DNA from: Rallus limicola
Lineage: Eukaryota > Chordata > Aves > Gruiformes > Rallidae
Assembly: GCA_022605955.1 (NCBI GenBank)
Contig: JAKCOZ010000661.1
Span: forward strand, 1 to 64,000
DNA: 64,000 nucleotides
Direction: 5' to 3'
The notes beneath the pieces were generated by a model, which worked only from the letters and a program-made list of their open reading frames with translations, was not told where the DNA came from and ran no database searches. The translations under genes were made by a program, and so were the position numbers. Shown here piece after piece: positions 36,629 through 49,895 of the stretch; positions within the stretch are counted from its first letter, which is position 1; each line of letters begins with the position of its first letter.

Positions 36629-38212
36629 TTCTTTACTTTGGGAGTTATTGCTGGACGTTTAGCATGTTTTGAACTGCAGTCTGCTAGGGCCGAGAAAAGC
36701 ACCGTAGGAGCTTCCAGGCATGTTCCCTCTTTCCAGGCAAAGGAAAAGGCTGAGAGCCAAAGTGACAGGGTCTGCTTGTGTGTCCTGTTAGGAGGTTTCA
36801 GACAAGCTATGCCTTTCAGTCCTAGCTTCTTTACTTTGGGAGTTATTGCTGGACGTTTAGCATGTTTTGAACTGCAGTCTGCTAGGGCCGAGAAAAGCAC
36901 CGTAGGAGGTTCCAGGCATGTTCCCTCTTTCCAGGCAAAGGAAAAGGCTGAGAGCCAAAGTGACAGGGTCTGCTTGTGTGTCCTGTTAGGAGGTTTCAGA
37001 CAAGCTATGCCTTTCAGTCCTAGCTTCTTTACTTTGGGAGTTATTGCTGGACGTTTAGCATGTTTTGAACTGCAGTCTGCTAGGGCCGAGAAAAGCACTG
37101 TAGGAGGTAGCAGGTATGTTCCTTCTTTCCAGGCAAAGGAAAAGGCTGAGAGCCAAAGTGACAGGGTCTGCTTGTGTGTCCTGTTAGGAGGTTTCAGACA
37201 AGCTATGCCTTTCAGTCCTAGCTTCTTTACTTTGGGAGTTATTGCTGGACGTTTAGCATGTTTTGAACTGCAGTCTGCTAGGGCCGAGAAAAGCACCGTA
37301 GGAGCTTCCAGGCATGTTCCCTCTTTCCAGGCAAAGGAAAAGGCTGAGAGCCAAAGTGACAGGGTCTGCTTGTGTGTCCTGTTAGGAGGTTTCAGACAAG
37401 CTATGCCTTTCATGCCTAGCTTCTTTACTTTGGGAGTTATTGCTGGACGTTTAGCATGTTTTGAACTGCAGTCTGCTAGGGCCGAGAAAAGCACTGTAGG
37501 AGGTAGCAGGTATGTTCCTTCTTTCCAGGCAAAGGAAAAGGCTGAGAGCCAAAGTGACAGGGTCTGCTTGTGTGTCCTGTTAGGAGGTTTCAGACAAGCT
37601 ATGCCTTTCAGTCCTAGCTTCTTTACTTTGGGAGTTATTGCTGGACGTTTAGCATGTTTTGAACTGCAGTCTGCTAGGGCCGAGAAAAGCACTGTAGGAG
37701 GGAGCAGGTATGTTCCTTCTTTCCAGGCAAAGGAAAAGGCTGAGGGCCAAAGTGACAGGATCTGCTTGTGTGTCCTGTTAGGAGGTTTCAGACAAGCTAT
37801 GCCTTTCATGCCTAGCTTCTTTACTTTGGGAGTTATTGCTGGACGTTTAGCATGTTTTGAACTGCAGTCTGCTAGGGCCGAGAAAAGCACCGTAGGAGCT
37901 TCCAGGCATGTTCCCTCTTTCCAGGCAAAGGAAAAGGCTGAGAGCCAAAGTGACAGGGTCTGCTTGTGTGTCCTGTTAGGAGGTTTCAGACAAGCTATGC
38001 CTTTCAGTCCTAGCTTCTTTACTTTGGGAGTTATTGCTGGACGTTTAGCATGTTTTGAACTGCAGTCTGCTAGGGCCGAGAAAAGCACCGTAGGAGGTTC
38101 CAGGCATGTTCCCTCTTTCCAGGCAAAGGAAAAGGCTGAGAGCCAAAGTGACAGGGTCTGCTTGTGTGTCCTGTTAGGAGGTTTCAGACAAGCTATGCCT
38201 TTCATGCCTAGC
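35045..38212 (+). repeat. 17-unit higher-order repeat, copy 1 (16 matched units)
   Basis: Sixteen consecutive units match those at 38411-41579 in sub-type and, with few exceptions, in junction triplet, at an offset of 17 units (3366 bp). Markers shared at this offset include CGT-junction A units, a CGT unit with ccctagg, and the ctgagggcc/ggatct Y unit (37619 and 40986). A few exceptions (for example the private cagtttgc at 36087 and A in place of H) show divergence after duplication. Confidence 0.8.
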
Positions 38213-38410
38213 TTCTTTACTTTGGGAGTTATTGCTGGACGTTTAGCATGTTTTGAACTGCAGTCTGCTAGGGCCGAGAAAAGCACCGTAGGAGCTTCCA
38301 GGCATGTTCCCTCTTTCCAGGCAAAGGAAAAGGCTGAGAGCCAAAGTGACAGGGTCTGCTTGTGTGTCCTGTTAGGAGGTTTCAGACAAGCTATGCCTTT
38401 CCGTCCTAGC

Positions 38411-41400
38411 TTCTTTACTTTGGGAGTTATTGCTGGACGTTTAGCATGTTTTGAACTGCAGTCTGCTAGGGCCGAGAAAAGCACCGTAGGAGCTTCCAGG
38501 CATGTTCCCTCTTTCCAGGCAAAGGAAAAGGCTGAGAGCCAAAGTGACAGGGTCTGCTTGTGTGTCCTGTTAGGAGGTTTCAGACAAGCTATGCCTTTCA
38601 TGCCTAGCTTCTTTACTTTGGGAGTTATTGCTGGACGTTTAGCATGTTTTGAACTGCAGTCTGCTAGGGCCGAGAAAAGCACTGTAGGAGGTAGCAGGTA
38701 TGTTCCTTCTTTCCAGGCAAAGGAAAAGGCTGAGAGCCAAAGTGACAGGGTCTGCTTGTGTGTCCTGTTAGGAGGTTTCAGACAAGCTATGCCTTTCATG
38801 CCTAGCTTCTTTACTTTGGGAGTTATTGCTGGACGTTTAGCATGTTTTGAACTGCAGTCTGCTAGGGCCGAGAAAAGCACCGTAGGAGCTTCCAGGCATG
38901 TTCCCTCTTTCCAGGCAAAGGAAAAGGCTGAGAGCCAAAGTGACAGGGTCTGCTTGTGTGTCCTGTTAGGAGGTTTCAGACAAGCTATGCCTTTCCGTCC
39001 TAGCTTCTTTACTTTGGGAGTTATTGCTGGACGTTTAGCATGTTTTGAACTGCAGTCTGCTAGGGCCGAGAAAAGCACCCTAGGAGCTTCCAGGCATGTT
39101 CCCTCTTTCCAGGCAAAGGAAAAGGCTGAGAGCCAAAGTGACAGGGTCTGCTTGTGTGTCCTGTTAGGAGGTTTCAGACAAGCTATGCCTTTCATGCCTA
39201 GCTTCTTTACTTTGGGAGTTATTGCTGGACGTTTAGCATGTTTTGAACTGCAGTCTGCTAGGGCCGAGAAAAGCACTGTAGGAGGTAGCAGGTATGTTCC
39301 TTCTTTCCAGGCAAAGGAAAAGGCTGAGAGCCAAAGTGACAGGGTCTGCTTGTGTGTCCTGTTAGGAGGTTTCAGACAAGCTATGCCTTTCAGTCCTAGC
39401 TTCTTTACTTTGGGAGTTATTGCTGGACGTTTAGCATGTTTTGAACTGCAGTCTGCTAGGGCCGAGAAAAGCACCGTAGGAGCTTCCAGGCATGTTCCCT
39501 CTTTCCAGGCAAAGGAAAAGGCTGAGAGCCAAAGTGACAGGGTCTGCTTGTGTGTCCTGTTAGGAGGTTTCAGACAAGCTATGCCTTTCAGTCCTAGCTT
39601 CTTTACTTTGGGAGTTATTGCTGGACGTTTAGCATGTTTTGAACTGCAGTCTGCTAGGGCCGAGAAAAGCACCGTAGGAGGTTCCAGGCATGTTCCCTCT
39701 TTCCAGGCAAAGGAAAAGGCTGAGAGCCAAAGTGACAGGGTCTGCTTGTGTGTCCTGTTAGGAGGTTTCAGACAAGCTATGCCTTTCAGTCCTAGCTTCT
39801 TTACTTTGGGAGTTATTGCTGGACGTTTAGCATGTTTTGAACTGCAGTCTGCTAGGGCCGAGAAAAGCACTGTAGGAGGTAGCAGGTATGTTCCTTCTTT
39901 CCAGGCAAAGGAAAAGGCTGAGAGCCAAAGTGACAGGGTCTGCTTGTGTGTCCTGTTAGGAGGTTTCAGACAAGCTATGCCTTTCAGTCCTAGCTTCTTT
40001 ACTTTGGGAGTTATTGCTGGACGTTTAGCATGTTTTGAACTGCAGTCTGCTAGGGCCGAGAAAAGCACCGTAGGAGCTTCCAGGCATGTTCCCTCTTTCC
40101 AGGCAAAGGAAAAGGCTGAGAGCCAAAGTGACAGGGTCTGCTTGTGTGTCCTGTTAGGAGGTTTCAGACAAGCTATGCCTTTCAGTCCTAGCTTCTTTAC
40201 TTTGGGAGTTATTGCTGGACGTTTAGCATGTTTTGAACTGCAGTCTGCTAGGGCCGAGAAAAGCACCGTAGGAGGTTCCAGGCATGTTCCCTCTTTCCAG
40301 GCAAAGGAAAAGGCTGAGAGCCAAAGTGACAGGGTCTGCTTGTGTGTCCTGTTAGGAGGTTTCAGACAAGCTATGCCTTTCATGCCTAGCTTCTTTACTT
40401 TGGGAGTTATTGCTGGACGTTTAGCATGTTTTGAACTGCAGTCTGCTAGGGCCGAGAAAAGCACTGTAGGAGGTAGCAGGTATGTTCCTTCTTTCCAGGC
40501 AAAAGGAAAAGGCTGAGAGCCAAAGTGACAGGGTCTGCTTGTGTGTCCTGTTAGGAGGTTTCAGACAAGCTATGCCTTTCAGTCCTAGCTTCTTTACTTT
40601 GGGAGTTATTGCTGGACGTTTAGCATGTTTTGAACTGCAGTCTGCTAGGGCCGAGAAAAGCACCGTAGGAGCTTCCAGGCATGTTCCCTCTTTCCAGGCA
40701 AAGGAAAAGGCTGAGAGCCAAAGTGACAGGGTCTGCTTGTGTGTCCTGTTAGGAGGTTTCAGACAAGCTATGCCTTTCATGCCTAGCTTCTTTACTTTGG
40801 GAGTTATTGCTGGACGTTTAGCATGTTTTGAACTGCAGTCTGCTAGGGCCGAGAAAAGCACTGTAGGAGGTAGCAGGTATGTTCCTTCTTTCCAGGCAAA
40901 GGAAAAGGCTGAGAGCCAAAGTGACAGGGTCTGCTTGTGTGTCCTGTTAGGAGGTTTCAGACAAGCTATGCCTTTCAGTCCTAGCTTCTTTACTTTGGGA
41001 GTTATTGCTGGACGTTTAGCATGTTTTGAACTGCAGTCTGCTAGGGCCGAGAAAAGCACCGTAGGAGGGAGCAGGTATGTTCCTTCTTTCCAGGCAAAGG
41101 AAAAGGCTGAGGGCCAAAGTGACAGGATCTGCTTGTGTGTCCTGTTAGGAGGTTTCAGACAAGCTATGCCTTTCATGCCTAGCTTCTTTACTTTGGGAGT
41201 TATTGCTGGACGTTTAGCATGTTTTGAACTGCAGTCTGCTAGGGCCGAGAAAAGCACCCTAGGAGCTTCCAGGCATGTTCCCTCTTTCCAGGCAAAGGAA
41301 AAGGCTGAGAGCCAAAGTGACAGGGTCTGCTTGTGTGTCCTGTTAGGAGGTTTCAGACAAGCTATGCCTTTCAGTCCTAGCTTCTTTACTTTGGGAGTTA

Positions 41401-41579
41401 TTGCTGGACGTTTAGCATGTTTTGAACTGCAGTCTGCTAGGGCCGAGAAAAGCACCGTAGGAGGTTCCAGGCATGTTCCCTCTTTCCAGGCAAAGGAAAA
41501 GGCTGAGAGCCAAAGTGACAGGGTCTGCTCGTGTGTCCTGTTAGGAGGTTTCAGACAAGCTATGCCTTTCATGCCTAGC
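38411..41579 (+). repeat. 17-unit higher-order repeat, copy 2 (16 matched units)
   Basis: Pairs with 35045-38212. It includes one 1-bp insertion (A run at 40501-40504). Its right part overlaps the block 40986-42371, which is shared with 32273-33856. The segment therefore descends from at least two duplication events of different length. Confidence 0.8.
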
Positions 41580-42371
41580 TTCTTTACTTTGGGAGTTATT
41601 GCTGGACGTTTAGCATGTTTTGAACTGCAGTCTGCTAGGGCCGAGAAAAGCACTGTAGGAGGTAGCAGGTATGTTCCTTCTTTCCAGGCAAAGGAAAAGG
41701 CTGAGAGCCAAAGTGACAGGGTCTGCTTGTGTGTCCTGTTAGGAGGTTTCAGACAAGCTATGCCTTTCATGCCTAGTTTCTTTAATTTGGGAGTTATTGC
41801 TGGACGTTTAGCATGTTTTGAACTGCAGTCTGCTAGGGCCGAGAAAAGCACCGTAGGAGGTTCCAGGCATGTTCCCTCTTTCCATGCAAAGGAAAAGGCT
41901 GAGAGCCAAAGTGACAGGGTCTGCTTGTGTGTCCTGTTAGGAGGTTTCAGACAAGCTATGCCTTTCCGTCCTAGCTTCTTTACTTTGGGAGTTATTGCTG
42001 GACGTTTAGCATGTTTTGAACTGCAGTCTGCTAGGGCCGAGAAAAGCACCGTAGGAGGTTCCAGGCATGTTCCCTCTTTCCAGGCAAAGGAAAAGGCTGA
42101 GAGCCAAAGTGACAGGGTCTGCTTGTGTGTCCTGTTAGGAGGTTTCAGACAAGCTATGCCTTTCAGTCCTAGCTTCTTTACTTTGGGAGTTATTGCTGGA
42201 CGTTTAGCATGTTTTGAACTGCAGTCTGCTAGGGCCGAGAAAAGCACTGTAGGAGGGAGCAGGTATGTTCCTTCTTTCCAGGCAAAGGAAAAGGCTGAGA
42301 GCCAAAGTGACAGGGTCAGCTTGTGTGTCCTGTTATGAGGTTTCAGACAAGCTATGCCTTTCAGTCCTAGC
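40986..42371 (+). repeat. 7-unit block ending in TTATGAGG, copy 2
   Basis: Repeats the marker series of 32273-33856 (ctgagggcc, gctcgtg, taattt with ccatgcaaagg, CGT junction, gggtcagc, TTATGAGG) but lacks the gaagttcc unit. The TTATGAGG ends are 43 units apart. The missing unit indicates either a deletion here or an insertion in the left copy. Confidence 0.8.
41778..41975 (+). repeat. Representative ttaattt unit
   Basis: H unit with agtttctttaatttggg at its start and ccatgcaaagg in the middle. Units with both start changes begin at 20791, 24354, 25740, 33065 and 41778. The unit at 29304 has only taattt. In four of the five the order is Y, this unit, then a CGT-junction H unit, so a three-unit cassette has been copied. 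Confidence 0.82.
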
Positions 42372-43361
42372 TTCTTTACTTTGGGAGTTATTGCTGGACG
42401 TTTAGCATGTTTTGAACTGCAGTCTGCTAGGGCCGAGAAAAGCACCGTAGGAGGTTCCAGGCATGTTCCCTCTTTCCAGGCAAAGGAAAAGGCTGAGAGC
42501 CAAAGTGACAGGGTCTGCTTGTGTGTCCTGTTAGGAGGTTTCAGACAAGCTATGCCTTTCCGTCCTAGCTTCTTTACTTTGGGAGTTATTGCTGGACGTT
42601 TAGCATGTTTTGAACTGCAGTCTGCTAGGGCCGAGAAAAGCACCGTAGGAGCTTCCAGGCATGTTCCCTCTTTCCAGGCAAAGGAAAAGGCTGAGAGCCA
42701 AAGTGACAGGGTCTGCTTGTGTGTCCTGTTATAAGGTTTCAGACAAGCTATGCCTTTCAGTCCTAGCTTCTTTACTTTGGGAGTTATTGCTGGACGTTTA
42801 GCATGTTTTGAACTGCAGTCTGCTAGGGCCGAGAAAAGCACTGTAGGAGGGAGCAGGTATGTTCCTTCTTTCCAGGCAAAGGAAAAGGCTGAGAGCCAAA
42901 GTGACAGGGTCTGCTTGTGTGTCCTGTTAGGAGGTTTCAGACAAGCTATGCCTTTCCGTCCTAGCTTCTTTACTTTGGGAGTTATTGCTGGACGTTTAGC
43001 ATGTTTTGAACTGCAGTCTGCTAGGGCCGAGAAAAGCGCCGTAGGAGGTTCCAGGCATGTTCCCTCTTTCCAGGCAAAGGAAAAGGCTGAGAGCCAAAGT
43101 GACAGGGTCTGCTTGTGTGTCCTGTTAGGAGGTTTCAGACAAGCTATGCCTTTCAGTCCTAGCTTCTTTACTTTGGGAGTTATTGCTGGACGTTTAGCAT
43201 GTTTTGAACTGCAGTCTGCTAGGGCCGAGAAAAGCACTGTAGGAGGTAGCAGGTATGTTCCTTCTTTCCAGGCAAAGGAAAAGGCTGAGAGCCAAAGTGA
43301 CAGGGTCTGCTTGTGAGTCCTGTTAGGAGGTTTCAGACAAGCTATGCCTTTCAGTCCTAGC

Positions 43362-46300
43362 TTCTTTACTTTGGGAGTTATTGCTGGATGTTTAGCATGT
43401 TTTGAACTGCAGTCTGCTAGGGCCGAGAAAAGCACCGTTGGAGGTTCCAGGCATGTTCCCTCTTTCCAGGCAAAGGAAAAGGCTGAGAGCCAAAGTGACA
43501 GGGTCTGCTTGTGTGTCCTGTTAGGAGGTTTCAGACAAGCTATGCCTTTCAGTCCTAGCTTCTTTACTTTGGGAGTTATTGCTGGACGTTTAGCATGTTT
43601 TGAACTGCAGTCTGCTAGGGCCGAGAAAAGCACCGTAGGAGGTTCCAGGCATGTTCCCTCTTTCCAGGCAAAGGAAAAGGCTGAGAGCCAAAGTGACAGG
43701 GTCTGCTTGTGTGTCCTGTTAGGAGGTTTCAGACAAGCTATGCCTTTCAGTCCTAGCTTCTTTACTTTGGGAGTTATTGCTGGACGTTTAGCATGTTTTG
43801 AACTGCAGTCTGCTAGGGCCGAGATAAGCACCGTAGGAGGTTCCAGGCATGTTCCCTCTTTCCAGGCAAAGGAAAAGGCTGAGAGCCAAAGTGACAGGGT
43901 CTGCTTGTGTGTCCTGTTAGGAGGTTTCAGACAAGCTATGCCTTTCATGCCTAGCTTCTTTACTTTGGGAGTTATTGCTGGACGTTTAGCATGTTTTGAA
44001 CTGCAGTCTGCTAGGGCCGAGAAAAGCACCGTAGGAGGTTCCAGGCATGTTCCCTCTTTCCAGGCAAAGGAAAAGGCTGAGAGCCAAAGTGACAGGGTCT
44101 GCTTGTGTGTCCTGTTAGGAGGTTTCAGACAAGCTATGCCTTTCATGCCTAGCTTCTTTACTTTGGGAGTTATTGCTGGACGTTTAGCATGTTTTGAACT
44201 GCAGTCTGCTAGGGCCGAGAAAAGCACCGTAGGAGCTTCCAGGCATGTTCCCTCTTTCCAGGCAAAGGAAAAGGCTGAGAGCCAAAGTGACAGGGTCTGC
44301 TTGTGTGTCCTGTTAGGAGGTTTCAGACAAGCTATGCCTTTCATGCCTAGCTTCTTTACTTTGGGAGTTATTGCTGGACGTTTAGCATGTTTTGAACTGC
44401 AGTCTGCTAGGGCCGAGAAAAGCACCGTAGGAGCTTCCAGGCATGTTTCTTCTTTCCAGGCAAAGGAAAAGGCTGAGAGCCAAAGTGACAGGGTCTGCTT
44501 GTGTGTCCTGTTAGGAGGTTTCAGACAAGCTATGCCTTTCAGTCCTAGCTTCTTTACTTTGGGAGTTATTGCTGGACGTTTAGCATGTTTTGAACTGCAG
44601 TCTGCTAGGGCCGAGAAAAGCACTGTAGGAGGTAGCAGGTATGTTCCTTCTTTCCAGGCAAAGGAAAAGGCTGAGAGCCAAAGTGACAGGGTCTGCTTGT
44701 GTGTCCTGTTAGGAGGTTTCAGACAAGCTATGCCTTTCAGTCCTAGCTTCTTTACTTTGGGAGTTATTGCTGGACGTTTAGCATGTTTTGAACTGCAGTC
44801 TGCTAGGGCCGAGAAAAGTACCGTAGGATGTTCCAGGCATGTTCCCTCTTTCCAGGCAAAGGAAAAGGCTGAGAGCCAAAGTGACAGGGTCTGCTTGTGT
44901 GTCCTGTTAGGAGGTTTCAGACAAGCTATGCCTTTCATGCCTAGCTTCTTTACTTTGGGAGTTATTGCTGGACGTTTAGCATGTTTTGAACTGCAGTCTG
45001 CTAGGGCCGAGAAAAGCACCGTAGGAGCTTCCAGGCATGTTCCCTCTTTCCAGGCAAAGGAAAAGGCTGAGAGCCAAAGTGACAGGGTCTGCTTGTGTGT
45101 CCTGTTAGGAGGTTTCAGACAAGCTATGCCTTTCATGCCTAGCTTCTTTACTTTGGGAGTTATTGCTGGACGTTTAGCATGTTTTGAACTGCAGTCTGCT
45201 AGGGCCGAGAAAAGCACCGTAGGAGGTTCCAGGCATGTTCCCTCTTTCCAGGCAAAGGAAAAGGCTGAGAGCCAAAGTGACAGGGTCTGCTTGTGTGTCC
45301 TGTTAGGAGGTTTCAGACAAGCTATGCCTTTCATGCCTAGCTTCTTTACTTTGGGAGTTATTGCTGGACGTTTAGCATGTTTTGAACTGCAGTCTGCTAG
45401 GGCCGAGAAAAGCACCGTAAGAGGTTCCAGGCATGTTCCCTCTTTCCAGGCAAAGGAAAAGGCTGAGAGCCAAAGTGACAGGGTCTGCTTGTGTGTCCTG
45501 TTAGGAGGTTTCAGACAAGCTATGCCTTTCAGTCCTAGCTTCTTTACTTTGGGAGTTATTGCTGGACGTTTAGCATGTTTTGAACTGCAGTCTGCTAGGG
45601 CCGAGAAAAGCACCGTAGGAGGTTCCAGGCATGTTCCCTCTTTCCAGGCAAAGGAAAAGGCTGAGAGCCAAAGTGACAGGGTCTGCTTGTGTGTCCTGTT
45701 AGGAGGTTTCAGACAAGCTATGCCTTTCAGTCCTAGCTTCTTTACTTTGGGAGTTATTGCTGGACGTTTAGCATGTTTTGAACTGCAGTCTGCTAGGGCC
45801 GAGAAAAGCACCGTAGGAGCTTCCAGGCATGTTCCCTCTTTCCAGGCAAAGGAAAAGGCTGAGAGCCAAAGTGACAGGGTCTGCTTGTGTGTCCTGTTAG
45901 GAGGTTTCAGACAAGCTATGCCTTTCAGTCCTAGCTTCTTTACTTTGGGAGTTATTGCTGGACGTTTAGCATGTTTTGAACTGCAGTCTGCTAGGGCCGA
46001 GAAAAGCACCGTAGGAGGTTCCAGGCATGTTCCCTCTTTCCAGGCAAAGGAAAAGGCTGAGAGCCAAAGTGACAGGGTCTGCTTGTGTGTCCTGTTAGGA
46101 GGTTTCAGACAAGCTATGCCTTTCATGCCTAGCTTCTTTACTTTGGGAGTTATTGCTGGACGTTTAGCATGTTTTGAACTGCAGTCTGCTAGGGCCGAGA
46201 AAAGCACTGTAGGAGGTAGCAGGTATGTTCTTTCTTTCCAGGCAAAGGAAAAGGCTGAGAGCCAAAGTGACAGGGTCTGCTTGTGTGTCCTGTTAGGAGG

Positions 46301-49300
46301 TTTCAGACAAGCTATGCCTTTCATGCCTAGCTTCTTTACTTTGGGAGTTATTGCTGGACGTTTAGCATGTTTTGAACTGCAGTCTGCTAGGGCCGAGAAA
46401 AGCACTGTAGGAGGTAGCAGGTATGTTCCTTCTTTCCAGGCAAAGGAAAAGGCTGAGAGGCAAAGTGACAGGGTCTGCTTGTGTGTCCTGTTAGGAGGTT
46501 TCAGACAAGCTATGCCTTTCAGTCCTAGCTTCTTTACTTTGGGAGTTATTGCTGGACGTTTAGCATGTTTTGAACTGCAGTCTGCTAGGGCCGAGAAAAG
46601 CACCGTAGGAGGTTCCAGGCATGTTCCCTCTTTCCAGGCAAAGGAAAAGGCTGAGAGCCAAAGTGACAGGGTCTGCTTGTGTGTCCTGTTAGGAGGTTTC
46701 AGACAAGCTATGCCTTTCAGTCCTAGCTTCTTTACTTTGGGAGTTATTGCTGGACGTTTAGCATGTTTTGAACTGCAGTCTGCTAGGGCCGAGAAAAGCA
46801 CCGTAGGAGGTTCCAGGCATGTTCCCTCTTTCCAGGCAAAGGAAAAGGCTGAGAGCCAAAGTGACAGGGTCTGCTTGTGTGTCCTGTTAGGAGGTTTCAG
46901 ACAAGCTATGCCTTTCAGTCCTAGCTTCTTTACTTTGGGAGTTATTGCTGGACGTTTAGCATGTTTTGAACTGCAGTCTGCTAGGGCCGAGAAAAGCACC
47001 GTAGGAGGTTCCAGGCATGTTCCCTCTTTCCAGGCAAAGGAAAAGGCTGAGAGCCAAAGTGACAGGGTCTGCTTGTGTGTCCTGTTAGGAGGTTTCAGAC
47101 AAGCTATGCCTTTCATGCCTAGCTTCTTTACTTTGGGAGTTATTGCTGGACGTTTAGCATGTTTTGAACTGCAGTCTGCTAGGGCCGAGAAAAGCACCGT
47201 AGGAGGTTCCAGGCATGTTCCCTCTTTCCAGGCAAAGGAAAAGCCTGAGAGCCAAAGTGACAGGGTCTGCTTGTGTGTCCTGTTAGGAGGTTTCAGACAA
47301 GCTATGCCTTTCATGCCTAGCTTCTTTACTTTGGGAGTTATTGCTGGACGTTTAGCATGTTTTGAACTGCAGTCTGCTAGGGCCGAGAAAAGCACCGTAG
47401 GAGGTTCCAGGCATGTTCCCTCTTTCCAGGCAAAGGAAAAGGCTGAGAGCCAAAGTGACAGGGTCTGCTTGTGTGTCCTGTTAGGAGGTTTCAGACAAGC
47501 TATGCCTTTCAGTCCTAGCTTCTTTACTTTGGGAGTTATTGCTGGACGTTTAGCATGTTTTGAACTGCAGTCTGCTAGGGCCGAGAAAAGCACTGTAGGA
47601 GGTAGCAGGTATGTTCCTTCTTTCCAGGCAAAGGAAAAGGCTGAGAGCCAAAGTGACAGGGTCTGCTTGTGTGTCCTGTTAGGAGGTTTCAGACAAGCTA
47701 TGCCTTTCAGTCCTAGCTTCTTTACTTTGGGAGTTATTGCTGGACGTTTAGCATGTTTTGAACTGCAGTCTGCTAGGGCCGAGAAAAGCACCGTAGGAGG
47801 TTCCAGGCATGTTCCCTCTTTCCAGGCAAAGGAAAAGGCTGAGAGCCAAAGTGACAGGGTCTGCTTGTGTGTCCTGTTAGGAGGTTTCAGACAAGCTATG
47901 CCTTTCATGCCTAGCTTCTTTACTTTGGGAGTTATTGCTGGACGTTTAGCATGTTTTGAACTGCAGTCTGCTAGGGCCGAGAAAAGCACCGTAGGAGGTT
48001 CCAGGCATGTTCCCTATTTCCAGGCAAAGGAAAAGGCTGAGAGCCAAAGTGACAGGGTCTGCTTGTGTGTCCTGTTATAAGGTTTCAGACAAGCTATGCC
48101 TTTCATTCCTAGCTTCTTTACTTTGGGAGTTATTGCTGGACGTTTAGCATGTTTTGAACTGCAGTCTGCTAGGGCCGAGAAAAGCACCGTAGGAGGTTCC
48201 AGGCATGTTCCCTCTTTCCAGGCAAAGGAAAAGGCTGAGAGCCAAAGTGACAGGGTCTGCTTGTGTGTCCTGTTAGGAGGTTTCAGACAAGCTATGCCTT
48301 TCAGTCCTAGCTTCTTTACTTTGGGAGTTATTGCTGGACGTTTAGCAAGTTTTGAACTGCAGTCTGCTAGGGCCGAGAAAAGCACCGTAGGAGGTTCCAG
48401 GCATGTTCCCTCTTTCCAGGCAAAGGAAAAGGCTGAGAGCCAAAGTGACAGGGTCTGCTTGTGTGTCCTGTTAGGAGGTTTCAGACAAGCTATGCCTTTC
48501 ATGCCTAGCTTCTTTACTTTGGGAGTTATTGCTGGACGTTTAGCATGTTTTGAACTGCAGTCTGCTAGGGCCGAGAAAAGCACCGTAGGAGGTTCCAGGC
48601 ATGTTCCCTCTTTCCAGGCAAAGGAAAAGGCTGAGAGCCAAAGTGACAGGGTCTGCTTGTGTGTCCTGTTAGGAGGTTTCAGACAAGCTATGCCTTTCAT
48701 GCCTAGCTTCTTTACTTTGGGAGTTATTGCTGGACGTTTAGCATGTTTTGAACTGCAGTCTGCTAGGGCCGAGAAAAGCACCGTAGGAGGTTCCAGGCAT
48801 GTTCCCTCTTTCCAGGCAAAGGAAAAGGCTGAGAGCCAAAGTGACAGGGTCTACTTGTGTGTCCTGTTAGGAGGTTTCAGACAAGCTATGCCTTTCAGTC
48901 CTAGCTTCTTTACTTTGGGAGTTATTGCTGGACGTTTAGCATGTTTTGAACTGCAGTCTGCTAGGGCCGAGAAAAGCACTGTAGGAGGTTCCAGGCATGT
49001 TCCCTCTTTCCAGGCAAAGGAAAAGGCTGAGAGCCAAAGTGACAGGGTCTGCTTGTGTGTCCTGTTAGGAGGTTTCAGACAAGCTATGCCTTTCAGTCCT
49101 AGCTTCTTTACTTTGGGAGTTATTGCTGGACATTTAGCATGTTTTGAACTGCAGTCTGCTAGGGCCGAGAAAAGCACCGTAGGAGGTAGCAGGTATGTTC
49201 CCTCTTTCCAGGCAAAGGAAAAGGCTGAGAGCCAAAGTGACAGGGTCTGCTTGTGTGTCCTGTTAGGAGGTTTCAGACAAGCTATGCCTTTCAGTCCTAG

Positions 49301-49895
49301 CTTCTTTACTTTGGGAGTTATTGCTGGACGTTTAGCATGTTTTGAACTGCAGTCTGCTAGGGCCGAGAAAAGCACCGTAGGAGGTTCCAGGCATGTTCCT
49401 TCTTTCCAGACAAAGGAAAAGGCTGAGAGCCAAAGTGACAGGGTCTGCTTGTGTGTCCTGTTAGGAGGTTTCAGACAAGCTATGCCTTTCATGCCTAGCT
49501 TCTTTACTTTGGGAGTTATTGCTGGACATTTAGCAAGTTTTGAACTGCAGTCTCCTAGGGCCGAGAAAAGCACCGTAGGAGGTTCCAGGCATGTTCCCTC
49601 TTTCCAGGCAAAGGAAAAGGCTGAGAGCCAAAGTGACAGGGTCTGCTTGTGTGTCCTGTTAGGAGGTTTCAGACAAGCTATGCCTTTCATGCCTAGCTTC
49701 TTTACTTTGGGAGTTATTGCTGGACGTTTAGCATGTTTTGAACTGCAGTCTGCTAGGGCCGAGAAAAGCACCATAGGAGGTTCCAGGCATGTTCCCTCTT
49801 TCCAGGCAAAGGAAAAGGCGGAGAGCCAAAGTGACAGGGTCTGCTTGTGTGTCCTGTTATAAGGTTTCAGACAAGCTATGCCTTTCATGCCTAGC
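43362..49895 (+). repeat. Mosaic stretch without a clear higher-order period
   Basis: Thirty-three units, mainly H with scattered A and Y. There are many private changes, such as ggatgttta near 43387, gagataagc near 43824, ggatgttcc near 44828, gtaagagg near 45418, aagcctgag near 47242 and ggacattta near 49131 and 49525. I could not find a repeated block order here by eye. TTATAAGG ends occur at 48074 and 49856, and an ATT junction triplet precedes 48114. Confidence 0.7.
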
